Source: Burkholderiaceae bacterium (GTDB taxonomy: Bacteria > Pseudomonadota > Gammaproteobacteria > Burkholderiales > Rhodocyclaceae). Taken from it: 37,155 nucleotides of DNA. The stretch is from the NCBI GenBank assembly GCA_021738065.1, contig JAIPCT010000027.1, positions 1-37,155 on the forward strand. Direction: 5' to 3'. Position numbers and translations under genes: made by a program. The notes under the pieces are model-generated. The model saw nothing but the letters and a program-made list of their open reading frames with translations. It did no database searches and was not told the DNA's origin. Shown one piece after another: positions 1 through 7,443 of this stretch (positions are counted from its first letter, which is position 1; each line of letters starts with the position of its first letter).

Positions 1-804
1 GCCAGCGCCGACTCCGGCGAGACGCTGGCCGACCCGGAGGCCGCCTACATTTCCCGCTACGCGCTGGGCCGCGACTATCACAAGCTGCTGCGCAGCCGGC
101 TGCAAAAGCTCGCCGATCGAATCACTGCCGAGGTCGGAGAATTTGCCTACCGGGTGTACACGGATTCGGCGCCGGTGATGGAAGTGGGCCTCGCAAAAAA
201 CAGCGGGCTGGGATGGCGCGGCAAGCACACGCTGCTGCTGGATCGCGAAGTGGGTTCCTATTTTTTCCTCGGTGAAATATTCACCGATCTGGCGCTGCGG
301 CCCGACTCGCCTGTCACCGACCACTGCGGCAATTGCACCGCCTGCATCAGCGCCTGCCCGACGGCCGCCATCGTCGCACCCTACCGTCTCGATGCCCGAC
401 GATGCGTGTCCTACCTCAGCATCGAACTGAAAGGTCCCATTCCCGAGCCCCTGCGCCCGCTGCTGGGCAACCGGATTTACGGCTGCGACGATTGCCAGTT
501 GGCTTGCCCGTGGAATCGCTTCGCACCGCTTACCCGCGAGCCCGATTTCGCGCCGCGTCACAATCTGGACCGGTCCCGCCTGGTCGAGCTATTCGCTTGG
601 GACGAGAATCAGTTCAACGAACGGCTGGCAGGTTCGCCGATCCGCCGCATCGGACATGAGCGCTGGCTGCGCAATATCGCGGTCGCACTGGGCAATGCGC
701 CGCGCAGTGAAGAAATCCTCGCTGCCTTGCGTTCGCGTGCCGCCCATGATTCGGCGCTGGTTCGCGAACACGTGGCATGGGCCTTACAGCAACACGGCGA
801 GTGA
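1..804 (+). CDS. queG: Epoxyqueuosine reductase QueG, 5'-truncated by window edge
   Basis: The frame is open from base 1, so the N-terminus lies outside the window; 267 codons remain. QueG reduces epoxyqueuosine to queuosine in the wobble position of GUN-anticodon tRNAs, using cobalamin and two [4Fe-4S] clusters, in the cytoplasm. Both ferredoxin-like cysteine clusters are visible: CGNCTACISACP (about 316-360) and CDDCQLACPWN (about 484-516). Upstream of them are the family segments SRYALGRDYH and VYTDSAPVMEV, and a HEAT-like C-terminal tail ends at ALQQHGE. The family is usually 350-380 residues, so about a quarter is missing. A dispersed intergenic repeat follows directly downstream. Identification is very secure. 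Confidence 0.96.
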   Translation, partial: ASADSGETLADPEAAYISRYALGRDYHKLLRSRLQKLADRITAEVGEFAYRVYTDSAPVMEVGLAKNSGLGWRGKHTLLLDREVGSYFFLGEIFTDLALRPDSPVTDHCGNCTACISACPTAAIVAPYRLDARRCVSYLSIELKGPIPEPLRPLLGNRIYGCDDCQLACPWNRFAPLTREPDFAPRHNLDRSRLVELFAWDENQFNERLAGSPIRRIGHERWLRNIAVALGNAPRSEEILAALRSRAAHDSALVREHVAWALQQHGE

Positions 805-811
805 ACATTGA

Positions 812-905
812 CCAACTCGTTCAAAGCGTCGGGCAATCGTCGAGTAAAGCAGCCAATGCGCGCCTCCCGCACGAGGGAGGATGGGAGAGACGAGACTTCC
901 TGTAT
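812..905 (+). repeat. Intergenic repeat, copy A
   Basis: About 95 bases after queG share a pattern with the copy at 24825-24952: an AACTCGTTC start, then AGCG, then GGC(A/G)ATCGTCGAG, then a CTCCC...GGGAG stem-loop followed by GATGGG. The hairpin arms are CCTCCC and GGGAGG around 863-880. It lies between the queG stop and the end of the convergent sulfurtransferase gene. I see no open frame of its own. Alignment was by eye. Confidence 0.6.
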
Positions 906-954
906 CAACGATGTTGTTTCATCGTCAGAGGTGCCGCTATCCGTGGTGTAAACC

Positions 955-1812
955 TTAGTCGGTCGCCACTGGCCGCGACGGATCAGAGCACCATTCGCTC
1001 CAGGAACCGGGATAGAGCTTCGAACCGGGAAAACCGGCCAGTTCCATCGCCAGCAGATTGTGGCAGGCGGTGACGCCCGAACCGCACTGCTGAACCAGTT
1101 GCGTCGGCGCCTTGCCATCGAGCAGCAGTGCAAATTCGTCGCGCAGTTCCTCGACGGGTTTGAAAAAACAGCCGTCATCGTCGAGGTTGTCAAAATAAAA
1201 ACGATTCACCGCACCGGGAATATGGCCGCCGACAGGATCGAGGGTCTCGTTCTGTCCGCGGAAACGCTCCGGACTGCGGGCATCGACGATCAGCATTTGC
1301 GGTGACTGAAGATTCGCCATGAGCTGTCCGACGTCGACCGTCATGTCGCGCGGCCGCGCCTGGAAATCCCGCAGCGGGACTTCCGGCAAGCTTTCTTCAA
1401 GCGCCCGTCTGCTGCGCTTCCAGCCGGCAAGCCCGCCGTCAAGTACCGCAACCCGTTCATGTCCAAGCCAGCGCAGCAACCACCAGAGACGCGCCGCAAA
1501 AATGCCACCCTCATTGTCGTAGGCGACCACTTGCGTTGTCGCATCGACACCGCATACCGACATGCTCCTGGCAAAGTCGGCAACCTCCGGCAAGGGATGG
1601 CGGCCGTTGCGGCCGTCGCACTTGCCGGAGAGATCTTCGTCGAGATGTAGGAACAAGGCGCCGGAAATGTGGCCGCGAGCATAGGCTGTTCGCCCGTACT
1701 CGGTATTCTGCAGATCGTGGCGACAATCAAAAATCCGCCACTCCGGATGCGCGGCGAGTTCGTCCACACTTACTATCAGAGTTTTCGGCACACCTGTCGC
1801 CATCCCGGTCAT
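955..1812 (-). CDS. sseA: 3-mercaptopyruvate sulfurtransferase (tandem rhodanese)
   Basis: 285 residues with two rhodanese domains, an inactive N-terminal one (about 10-135) and a catalytic one (about 160-285). The active-site loop reads CGSGVTA with the nucleophile at Cys243. CG[ST]GVT is typical of mercaptopyruvate sulfurtransferases, whereas thiosulfate rhodaneses usually have CRxGxT. It moves sulfur from mercaptopyruvate to cyanide or thiol acceptors. The domain-1 signature FDCRHDL and the pre-catalytic LIVDARSPERFRG are present. The start overlaps the stop of the upstream STAS-like gene by ATGA, so the two are probably translationally coupled. A second ATG three codons in is an alternative start. 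Substrate preference is inferred from the loop alone. Confidence 0.92.
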   Translation of the reverse strand: MTGMATGVPKTLIVSVDELAAHPEWRIFDCRHDLQNTEYGRTAYARGHISGALFLHLDEDLSGKCDGRNGRHPLPEVADFARSMSVCGVDATTQVVAYDNEGGIFAARLWWLLRWLGHERVAVLDGGLAGWKRSRRALEESLPEVPLRDFQARPRDMTVDVGQLMANLQSPQMLIVDARSPERFRGQNETLDPVGGHIPGAVNRFYFDNLDDDGCFFKPVEELRDEFALLLDGKAPTQLVQQCGSGVTACHNLLAMELAGFPGSKLYPGSWSEWCSDPSRPVATD

Positions 1813-2162
1813 TCGTCGTTTTCAGCCAGCCAGTTGCGGGCCTCGGTTTCATCGGCGAAAACCGTGACGTCGGCATTGACGAAAAGCTGCGACAGCCATG
1901 CACTCCAGGTCACCCATTGGCTGTCGGTAATGACTGCAATTCGCCTAAAGTCAGCCGCGTGTTGCCGCGAGAAGCGGATCTCCTCCCAGGCCATGTCAAC
2001 CGTGAAATCCGCCATATCGCGCAGGTCGACCAATAGATCCACGGGGCGAGAAAATTTTATTTCTGACAGGACCATGCCTTCAAATTCCTTGAAGTCGGCA
2101 AGGGTGAATTCGCCAAATACGGCGAATTCGACCAAGTGGTCCTGATGTTGGGTGGTGATCAT
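1809..2162 (-). CDS. STAS/SpoIIAA-like small protein
   Basis: 117 residues resembling the SpoIIAA-like (STAS/SEC14-type) family of small soluble proteins: a beta-rich N-terminus, a central LLVDLRDMADF strand-turn, an amphipathic helix (about 58-72), an IAVITDSQWVTW segment and a C-terminal FADETEARNWL helix. No phosphorylatable STAS serine is evident, so an anti-sigma antagonist role is not supported. Members have been linked to lipid binding or are uncharacterised. A strong AGGAGG Shine-Dalgarno sits 6-7 bases before the ATG. It is first in a two-gene unit with the sulfurtransferase (4-base overlap). Function is unknown. Confidence 0.8.
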   Translation of the reverse strand: MITTQHQDHLVEFAVFGEFTLADFKEFEGMVLSEIKFSRPVDLLVDLRDMADFTVDMAWEEIRFSRQHAADFRRIAVITDSQWVTWSAWLSQLFVNADVTVFADETEARNWLAENDE

Positions 2163-2320
2163 GGTGAGCCTCCTAGGCAGTGAGAATAATCAGCAGTGGT
2201 CGAAAAGACAATGGGAAGCTCTCTATTTTTTGCTCGCGCTGCCGGATTCGCGAAAAATACGCAAGAGCACCGCAGCGCTCACGCCGGGTCAATTTTGAAC
2301 AAACAAAAGATCTGTCGCAC

Positions 2321-2351
2321 AAAAAAGCGAAGGGCCCGCAAGCGGACCCTT
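2321..2351 (-). terminator. Rho-independent terminator of hupB
   Basis: On the minus strand, AAGGGTCCGC and GCGGGCCCTT form a hairpin with one G-U pair and a tight loop. CGCTTTTTT follows directly. It starts about 20 bases beyond the hupB stop, so it is a well-formed intrinsic terminator for that gene. Confidence 0.88.
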
Positions 2352-2372
2352 TCAGGCGAATAACTGTCACAC

Positions 2373-2663
2373 CTATTTCTTGGGTTTCTTTCCGGAAACA
2401 GCCAGCTTGAACCCCGTACCCGCGCTGAATTTCGGAACGGTCGTCGCCGGAATCTTGATGGTGTCGCCCGTCTTCGGGTTCTTGCCGGTACGTGCCGCAC
2501 GTTTGGCCGGCTTGAATGTGCCGAATCCGACGAGGGTAACGCTATCGCCTTTCGATACCGCCTTGACCACTGCGGCAATGATGCCGTCCAGCGCCTTGCC
2601 TGCTGCTGCCTTGCTGATGTCCGCATGCTTGGCGGCAATTTCAATCAGTTCTGCTTTATTCAT
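2373..2663 (-). CDS. hupB: DNA-binding protein HU-beta
   Basis: 96 residues with the HU/IHF fold: N-terminal helices starting MNKAELIEIAAKHADIS, the signature VGFGTFKPAKRAARTGKNP (about 46-64) and the beta-arm IKIPATTVPKFSAG. HU is a small histone-like dimer that bends and compacts DNA without strong sequence preference. Length is slightly above the usual 90, with a basic tail ending KKPKK. A strong AGGAGG Shine-Dalgarno precedes the ATG. It has its own promoter candidate and a clear terminator, so it is probably monocistronic. HU rather than IHF is favoured by the arm sequence and length. Confidence 0.95.
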   Translation of the reverse strand: MNKAELIEIAAKHADISKAAAGKALDGIIAAVVKAVSKGDSVTLVGFGTFKPAKRAARTGKNPKTGDTIKIPATTVPKFSAGTGFKLAVSGKKPKK

Positions 2664-2691
2664 ACTTTGAATTCCTCCTGAAATTTTTTAA

Positions 2692-2742
2692 GGGCATCCG
2701 GCCCAAAAATTATTCTAAACCCGATGCCCCTGTTATGTACAA
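2692..2742 (-). promoter_or_regulatory. Candidate hupB promoter within an inverted repeat
   Basis: The minus strand carries TAGAAT (2712-2717) as a -10 candidate, with TTGTAC (2737-2742) 19 bases upstream as a long-spaced -35. The -10 box lies between arms GGGCATCGGG (2720-2729) and CCGGATGCCC (2692-2701), complementary at 9 of 10 positions. The dyad could be an operator or a 5'-UTR hairpin. Spacing is not ideal, so the -35 is tentative. Confidence 0.45.
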
Positions 2743-2747
2743 GGAAT

Positions 2748-3848
2748 TTAGTCACTATCCGCGGCAGATGTGGCAATGATGCCGCCGCCCAGACAAACCC
2801 GTGACTCATAGAGCACCATGGATTGTCCCGGCGTCACCGCCCATTGCGGCGCAGCAAAGACCACTTCGCATTCGCTATCGGAAATTCGCTCCACTTCACA
2901 AGCTGCATCCGGCTGGCGGTAACGCGTTTTCGCCGCATATACCCAATGCGTATGTGGCGCACTGCCGACGATCCACGACAAGTCCTGTGCCACCAGGCGG
3001 GTGGACAGCAGCGCCGGATGCTCATGGCCTTGCACCACCCAAAGTATGTTCTTCTCCATATCCTTGCCGGCGACGAACCAGGGTTCTTCGGGCGCACCTT
3101 TGACGCCACCGATGCCGAGTCCCTCGCGCTGACCCAGGGTGTAGTACATCATGCCTTCGTGCCCGCCGATCACACGATCAGTGCCAAGTAAACGGATTTC
3201 TCCGGGTTGCCTGGGCAGGTAGCGCGCGAGAAACTCGCGAAAGGGTCGCTCGCCGATGAAGCAAATCCCCATCGAGTCCTTGCGCGCATGATTCGGCAGC
3301 CCGGCTGCCTCGGCCATGCGTCGCACATCGCGCTTGTATAGATGACCAACGGGGAAAAGTGTTTTTGCGAGTTGCGCCTGATTCAGTCGATGCAAGAAAT
3401 AGCTCTGGTCCTTGGTGCCGTCTTCACCCTTGAGCAACTGCCATTGCCCCAGAAACTCGCGTACCTGAGCATAGTGACCGGTGGCGATCTTGTCGGCGCC
3501 GAGCTCCAATGCATGATCGAGAAACGCCTTGAACTTGATTTCCGAATTGCACAGCACATCCGGATTCGGCGTACGCCCGGCCTGGTATTCGCGCAGAAAA
3601 TCGGCGAACACCCGATCCCGATATTCCGCCGAAAAATTCACGGCCTCGAATTCGATGCCGATCACATCGGCGGCGGCGGCGGCATCGACCAGGTCCTGAC
3701 GTGAAGAACAGTATTCGTCGTCGTCATCGTCTTCCCAGTTCTTCATGAACAGGCCGACCACCTCGTAGCCTTCGCGCTTGAGCAACAGCGCGGCGACCGA
3801 TGAGTCGACGCCGCCGGACAGACCGACAATGATTTTTCCCTTGGACAT
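2748..3848 (-). CDS. mnmA: tRNA-specific 2-thiouridylase MnmA
   Basis: 366 residues from the chosen start. It thiolates U34 of tRNA-Lys, tRNA-Glu and tRNA-Gln in the cytoplasm with ATP and a persulfide relay. The PP-loop SGGVDSS lies near the N-terminus. The catalytic cysteines are Cys100 in DVLCNSE and Cys196 in MGICFIGER, matching E. coli Cys102 and Cys199. The open frame extends 31 codons further upstream, but [16 protein letters not shown] is the family start and has an AGAAAGAAA purine tract before it. The upstream extension runs into a dispersed repeat. nudJ lies upstream on the same strand, as in many proteobacteria, but the repeat separates the two genes by 215 bases. Confidence 0.95.
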   Translation of the reverse strand: MSKGKIIVGLSGGVDSSVAALLLKREGYEVVGLFMKNWEDDDDDEYCSSRQDLVDAAAAADVIGIEFEAVNFSAEYRDRVFADFLREYQAGRTPNPDVLCNSEIKFKAFLDHALELGADKIATGHYAQVREFLGQWQLLKGEDGTKDQSYFLHRLNQAQLAKTLFPVGHLYKRDVRRMAEAAGLPNHARKDSMGICFIGERPFREFLARYLPRQPGEIRLLGTDRVIGGHEGMMYYTLGQREGLGIGGVKGAPEEPWFVAGKDMEKNILWVVQGHEHPALLSTRLVAQDLSWIVGSAPHTHWVYAAKTRYRQPDAACEVERISDSECEVVFAAPQWAVTPGQSMVLYESRVCLGGGIIATSAADSD

Positions 3849-3868
3849 CGGCAGATTTCTTTCTATGC

Positions 3869-3990
3869 GATCAACGTCAAATAACGCGTTCGGAGTGACG
3901 GGTGGCTGCCGAGCGAAACGTGCAAAAGCCGTTTCCCCCACGCAGGAGACGAAGGGTGGGGACAGACCCGCTTGCGGTGTGCACCCTGGT
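3869..3990 (+). repeat. Intergenic repeat, copy B
   Basis: Begins ATCAACGTCAAATAACGCG and ends near CGGTGTGCACCC. It aligns along its length with copy D (24825-24952): matching TAAC(T/G)CGTTC, TTCCCCCACGC against CTCCCCCGCG, GGGTGGGGACAG against GGGTGGGGACGG, and CTTGCGGTGTG against TTTGCGGCGTG. It lies between nudJ and mnmA, upstream of the mnmA start. The sequence 3991-4063 downstream of it holds nothing I recognise. Confidence 0.65.
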
Positions 3991-4063
3991 TCACCCTCAA
4001 GTGCACCGCTATCCGCCGCATGAAGCGCATGAATGTTGGCGTCGCCATTTGGTGAGCGTCGAG

Positions 4064-4516
4064 CTAGCTGTAATGCCGGACAATATCCAGCGGATAACGC
4101 TGTCCGGCCAGATAATCGGCGACGCAGCGCGCCACCAATGGGCTGCGATGCCTGTCGCGACTGGCATCGATTTCCTCCAACGTCATCCAGACCGCGCGAT
4201 GAATTCCGGCGTCGAGCGCCCGCCCGTCCTCATGCGCGCCCAGTTCTCCCGCATAGGCGAAGCGCAGATAGGTAATGTCGCCCTGCGGACGTTGCCACTG
4301 ATAGATCCCGACCAGAGCGGTCGGGCGGAACGTCCATGCGGTTTCTTCGAGCGCCTCGCGCGCGCATGCCTCGACCAGCGATTCGCCCTCATCCAGATGG
4401 CCGGCAGGCTGATTGAAGCGCATACCGTCCTCGGTGTCTTCCTCGACCAGCAGAAATCGTCCCTCGCGCTCGATCAACGCGGCGACGGTGACATTGGGCT
4501 TCCAGACATGATTCAT
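4064..4516 (-). CDS. nudJ: Nudix hydrolase, NudJ-type
   Basis: 150 residues. The Nudix box begins [20 protein letters not shown] at about residue 38 and keeps the metal-binding REALEE. The usual glycine after EE is replaced: the box reads EETAW where EETGx is the consensus. NudJ hydrolyses nucleoside di- and triphosphates and, in E. coli, the thiamin precursor HMP-PP. The [18 protein letters not shown] start and position upstream of mnmA match the E. coli nudJ (ymfB) setting. ATG at 4514-4516. Its start is divergent from the ilvE leader, with only about 60 bases between them. Substrate is not predictable from sequence. Confidence 0.88.
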   Translation of the reverse strand: MNHVWKPNVTVAALIEREGRFLLVEEDTEDGMRFNQPAGHLDEGESLVEACAREALEETAWTFRPTALVGIYQWQRPQGDITYLRFAYAGELGAHEDGRALDAGIHRAVWMTLEEIDASRDRHRSPLVARCVADYLAGQRYPLDIVRHYS

Positions 4517-4576
4517 TCGCGCATTTTAGCGCCCCTGCTAGAATCCCACTTTACCCAACGCAATGCTGGAGAAAGT

Positions 4577-4657
4577 ATGTACCCCCAACGCTCACTTCGT
4601 TCGCTGCCCCCCGAGGGGGCGCATGCCTCCCTTGGGACGGCCCGGCGGGAGGCATGA
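4577..4657 (+). CDS. Possible 26-residue leader ORF before ilvE
   Basis: GGAGAAAG (4568-4575) precedes ATG 4577, and 26 codons follow (starting MYPQRSLRSLPPEG). The TGA at 4655-4657 overlaps the ATG at 4654. Nearly all of the frame is the hairpin repeat at 4581-4656, so the peptide itself is probably not selected. The frame may instead be the original ilvE initiation site, now cut off by the repeat. It would couple translation into ilvE. Existence of a functional peptide is speculative. Confidence 0.25.
   Translation: MYPQRSLRSLPPEGAHASLGTARREA
4581..4656 (+). repeat. G/C-rich double-hairpin repeat on the ilvE start
   Basis: Two hairpins in succession. The first is GCCCCC/GGGGGC (4606-4620). 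The second has perfect 10-base arms CATGCCTCCC (4622-4631) and GGGAGGCATG (4647-4656) with a 15-base loop. I recognise the pattern of GCTCACTTCGTTCGCTGCC followed by a C-run/G-run hairpin as one that recurs in betaproteobacterial intergenic regions. It differs from copies A-E. The right arm contains the only good ilvE Shine-Dalgarno, GGGAGG, and an ATG. Confidence 0.7.
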
Positions 4658-4659
4658 CC

Positions 4660-5580
4660 ATGTCCATGGCCGACCGTGACGGCTTTATCTGGTACGACGG
4701 CAAGCTCGTACCCTGGCGCGACGCCACCACCCATGTGCTGACGCACTCGCTGCACTATGGCCTGGCGGTATTCGAAGGCCTGCGTGCCTACGCGACGGCA
4801 TCCGGCCCGGCGATTTTCCGCCTCAAGGAGCATACCGACCGCCTGTTTGCCTCGGCGCATATCTACCGCATGCCCATGCCCTACGACAAGGCGACGCTGA
4901 TGGAAGCGCACAAGGACGTGGTGCGCAGCAACAAGCTTGAATCGGGCTACCTGCGGCCGATCGCGTTCTACGGTTCCGAGAAAATGGGCGTCAGCCCGCG
5001 CGGCGCGGCCACTCATGTCTCGATCGCGGCCTGGCCCTGGGGTTCGTATCTGGGCGAGGAAGGCATGGAAAAGGGCATCCGCGTCAAGACCTCGAGCTAT
5101 TCGCGACACCATGTCAATGTGAATATGGCACGCGCCAAGTTCTCGGGTACATACGCCAATTCAATACTCGCCAACATGGAAGCAACGGAAGACGGCTACG
5201 ATGAAGCGCTGCTGCTCGACGTCGATGGCTTCGTTGCCGAGGGCGCAGGCGAGAACCTGTTCGTGGTCAAGGACGGCACGATCTACGAACCGGAGATCGC
5301 GTCCGCGCTGATGGGCATCACCCGCAGCACGGTTATCACGCTGGCTGCAGAACTCGGTTACAAGGTTGTCGCCAAACGACTCACGCGCGATGACATCTAC
5401 ATTGCCGACGAGGCCTTCTTCACCGGCACGGCCGCTGAAGTCACGCCCATTCGGGAACTCGACAATCGTGTCATCGGTGGCGGCAGTCGCGGTCCGATCA
5501 CCACAAAAATCCAGGCCTTGTATTTCGACGTCGTGAACGGCAAGGTGCCGGCCCACGCCGACTGGCTTTCCCATGTCTGA
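4660..5580 (+). CDS. ilvE: Branched-chain amino acid aminotransferase IlvE
   Basis: 306 residues. A PLP fold-type IV enzyme that interconverts leucine, isoleucine and valine with their 2-oxo acids. The PLP lysine is Lys160 (RAKFSGTYANS), the same number as in E. coli. The family signatures EGLRAY, LRPIAFYG, EGAGENLFVVKDG and ADEAFFTGTAAEVTPI are present. ATGs lie at 4654, 4660 and 4666. I choose 4660 because GGGAGG ends 7 bases before it, whereas 4654 is only one base away. Both the Shine-Dalgarno and the first ATG lie in a perfect hairpin arm supplied by a repeat, so initiation may be structure-limited. No other ilv genes are nearby. Confidence 0.95.
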   Translation: MSMADRDGFIWYDGKLVPWRDATTHVLTHSLHYGLAVFEGLRAYATASGPAIFRLKEHTDRLFASAHIYRMPMPYDKATLMEAHKDVVRSNKLESGYLRPIAFYGSEKMGVSPRGAATHVSIAAWPWGSYLGEEGMEKGIRVKTSSYSRHHVNVNMARAKFSGTYANSILANMEATEDGYDEALLLDVDGFVAEGAGENLFVVKDGTIYEPEIASALMGITRSTVITLAAELGYKVVAKRLTRDDIYIADEAFFTGTAAEVTPIRELDNRVIGGGSRGPITTKIQALYFDVVNGKVPAHADWLSHV

Positions 5581-5596
5581 AGGTGAAGCGGTCGAT

Positions 5597-5730
5597 GGCG
5601 GCACCCCTAACGAAACAGGGCAAAGGCCGCAGGCAGGTCCATCCCTAACCTGTTCACCGGGGAGGCAAATCGTTTGCTCGCTTCGCGCTACGCTCATCCG
5701 TCGCGCCAAACGAGTTATTTCACGCTAATC
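5597..5730 (-). repeat. Intergenic repeat, copy C (inverted)
   Basis: Read on the minus strand it starts TTAGCGTGAAATAACTCGTT, matching the TTAACGTGAAGTAACTCGTT start of copy D. It continues through GCGACGG, GCGAAGCGAGC, CTCCCCGGTGA and GGGATGG to CTGCGGCC. It fills most of the 169-base gap between ilvE and the zinc-protein gene. Confidence 0.68.
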
Positions 5731-5749
5731 AGGTTTAAGGCAAATCATC

Positions 5750-5956
5750 ATGTCCGCTACCGACGAATCCCAGCGCCAGGTCAACATTACCGCCCACGAT
5801 CTGCCCCTGGCTTGCCCGCTTCCGGGCGCGCCCCTGTGGGCTCGCCACCCGCGCGTCTTCATCGACTTGCTGAAAAGTCCCACAGGCGAGGCCGCCTGTC
5901 CGTATTGCGGCACTCTGTATCGCTTTACGGGTGAGCGTCCCAAGGGTCATCACTGA
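5750..5956 (+). CDS. Zinc-finger (CHCC-type) small protein
   Basis: 68 residues. Spaced ligands run Cys22 (LACPLPG), His33 (RHPRVFI) and the C-terminal CPYCGTLYRF pair, the CHCC zinc-finger pattern also found in mitochondrial complex I subunit NDUFS6. Bacterial members are short stand-alone proteins of unknown role, common in proteobacteria. ATG with an AAGG about 10 bases upstream. It sits between ilvE and waaF, a placement I recall as frequent in betaproteobacteria. Family assignment is good; function is unknown. Confidence 0.85.
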   Translation: MSATDESQRQVNITAHDLPLACPLPGAPLWARHPRVFIDLLKSPTGEAACPYCGTLYRFTGERPKGHH

Positions 5957-6004
5957 CCCCGGCCGACGAAACGGCTTTCAGGGCGTCAACTGCCTTCAGC
6001 GAAC

Positions 6005-7015
6005 ATGAAGATTCTGGTTGTCGCTCCCTCATGGATCGGCGACACAATTCTCGCCCAGCCGCTTCTGGCGCTGCTCAAACTCAACAATCCGGGCGTTCGC
6101 ATTGAAGTGCTGGCACCGGACTGGTCGGCGCCATTGCTGGGACGCATGGCTGAAGTGGATGCCGTCATCAGCAATCCATTCCCTCACGGCGAATTCAATT
6201 TCACGGCGCGCCGCGCACTGGGTCGCCGCTTGCGAGCTGATGCGGCCAGCGCAGGCTTTGCGGCTGCGTATGTGCTGCCCAACTCCTGGAAGTCGGCCCT
6301 TGTCCCGTTTTTTGCCGACATACCCAACCGCATCGGCTATCAGGGCGAGAGCCGCTTCCTGCTCCTGAACCGGCGCCATCGGCTTGACGAGTCAAAGCAC
6401 CCGCAACTGGTGCAACGCTATGCCGCGCTGGCCGGGCCTTTGCCCACGACCTTGCCGCAGCCGCATCTCGGCTCGACAATCGAACAGCAGCAGGCTGCAC
6501 GCCGCGCGCTGGGACTCGACCAAAACACCGCACCCGTGATTTTTTGTCCCGGCGCCGAGTATGGCCCGGCCAAACGCTGGCCCGCGCGGCATTTTGCGGA
6601 GCTGGCATGCCTGATTGCGACGCCCCAGAATCCGGTATGGCTGATCGGCTCGGCCAAGGATGTCGCCGTCGGCGAAGAGATTGCCGCGGCGGCAAAAGGC
6701 GCGGCGCTCAATCTGTGTGGTCGCAGCACGCTGGAACAGGCGATCGACCTGATCGCCGCTGCGCGCTGCGTGGTGAGCAATGATTCCGGCCTGATGCATG
6801 TTGCCGCCGCGCTCGACAAACCGCTGGCGGCACTCTATGGTTCGTCCTCGCCGACCTATACGCCACCGCTGTCACCGCGCGCCAGCATCATTTCGAGAAA
6901 GCTTCCCTGCAGCCCCTGTTTCAAGCGCGAATGTCCGCTCGGCCATTTCAACTGCATGAACGGAATCACGCCGCAACAGGTCGCCTCCATCGTCGCCGAG
7001 CAGGCCTCGAACTAG
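6005..7015 (+). CDS. waaF: ADP-heptose:LPS heptosyltransferase II
   Basis: 336 residues, GT-B fold of glycosyltransferase family 9. It adds the second heptose to the inner core of lipopolysaccharide on the cytoplasmic face of the inner membrane. The N-terminus KILVVAPSWIGDTILAQPLL holds the family W-[IV]-GD motif. The donor-binding half shows PGAEYGPAKRWP and NDSGLMHVAAALDKP with YGSSSPTYTPPLSP. Type II (WaaF) rather than I (WaaC) is favoured by the PAKRWP and TPPLSP segments. A cysteine-rich CSPCFKRECPLGHFNC near the C-terminus is usual for the subfamily. Two bases separate its stop from the next gene. Confidence 0.93.
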   Translation: MKILVVAPSWIGDTILAQPLLALLKLNNPGVRIEVLAPDWSAPLLGRMAEVDAVISNPFPHGEFNFTARRALGRRLRADAASAGFAAAYVLPNSWKSALVPFFADIPNRIGYQGESRFLLLNRRHRLDESKHPQLVQRYAALAGPLPTTLPQPHLGSTIEQQQAARRALGLDQNTAPVIFCPGAEYGPAKRWPARHFAELACLIATPQNPVWLIGSAKDVAVGEEIAAAAKGAALNLCGRSTLEQAIDLIAAARCVVSNDSGLMHVAAALDKPLAALYGSSSPTYTPPLSPRASIISRKLPCSPCFKRECPLGHFNCMNGITPQQVASIVAEQASN

Positions 7016-7017
7016 CC

Positions 7018-7443
7018 ATGCCCAAGCCGATACTTTTCGCCAGCCCGCAGGATGCCGAAACCGCCTTCTACGAGGCGCTCGAACGCGGTGACATCGAGGC
7101 CATGATGGCCGTCTGGGCCGAAGACGAAGAAGTTGTCCTGGTGCACCCGGGCGGCCCGCGCCTGGTCGGCTACGCGTCGGTTCGTGAAGCCTGGCAGCGT
7201 GTCTTCAGCAATGGCAAGCAGCTCAGAGTGCGCCTGTCGCGGCAAACTGCGGTGACCACGCCCTTCGCCATGATCAGCACCGTGCTGGAACACATCGCGA
7301 CGATTGATGATGAAAGCATGAGCGCCCCGGTGGCCGCCACCAATGTCTATGTGCGCGGCGCCTTGGGCTGGCGCATGGTGGCCCATCATGCCTCGCCGGT
7401 ACCGCCCGACAGCATCGGCGAAGCACCGCGCACCCTGCATTGA
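7018..7443 (+). CDS. NTF2-like (SnoaL/DUF4440-type) protein
   Basis: 141 residues. The start AETAFYEALERGDIEAMMAVWAEDEEVVLVHPGG and the end WRMVAHHASP are typical of the NTF2-like cone fold (SnoaL or DUF4440 families). Such proteins bind small hydrophobic ligands or act as minor enzymes; no catalytic set can be assigned here. I chose ATG 7018, two bases after the waaF stop. The open frame extends upstream only inside waaF. The stop overlaps the TTG start of the next gene, so waaF, this gene and the hydrolase probably form one transcript. Function is unknown. Confidence 0.82.
   Translation: MPKPILFASPQDAETAFYEALERGDIEAMMAVWAEDEEVVLVHPGGPRLVGYASVREAWQRVFSNGKQLRVRLSRQTAVTTPFAMISTVLEHIATIDDESMSAPVAATNVYVRGALGWRMVAHHASPVPPDSIGEAPRTLH

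Noticed and set aside
1-15. GCCAGCGCCGACTCC at the window start as a motif copy
   Set aside because: It matches only the first part of the core, and the encoded ASADSGETLADPE is a conserved QueG segment, so it is probably coincidence.
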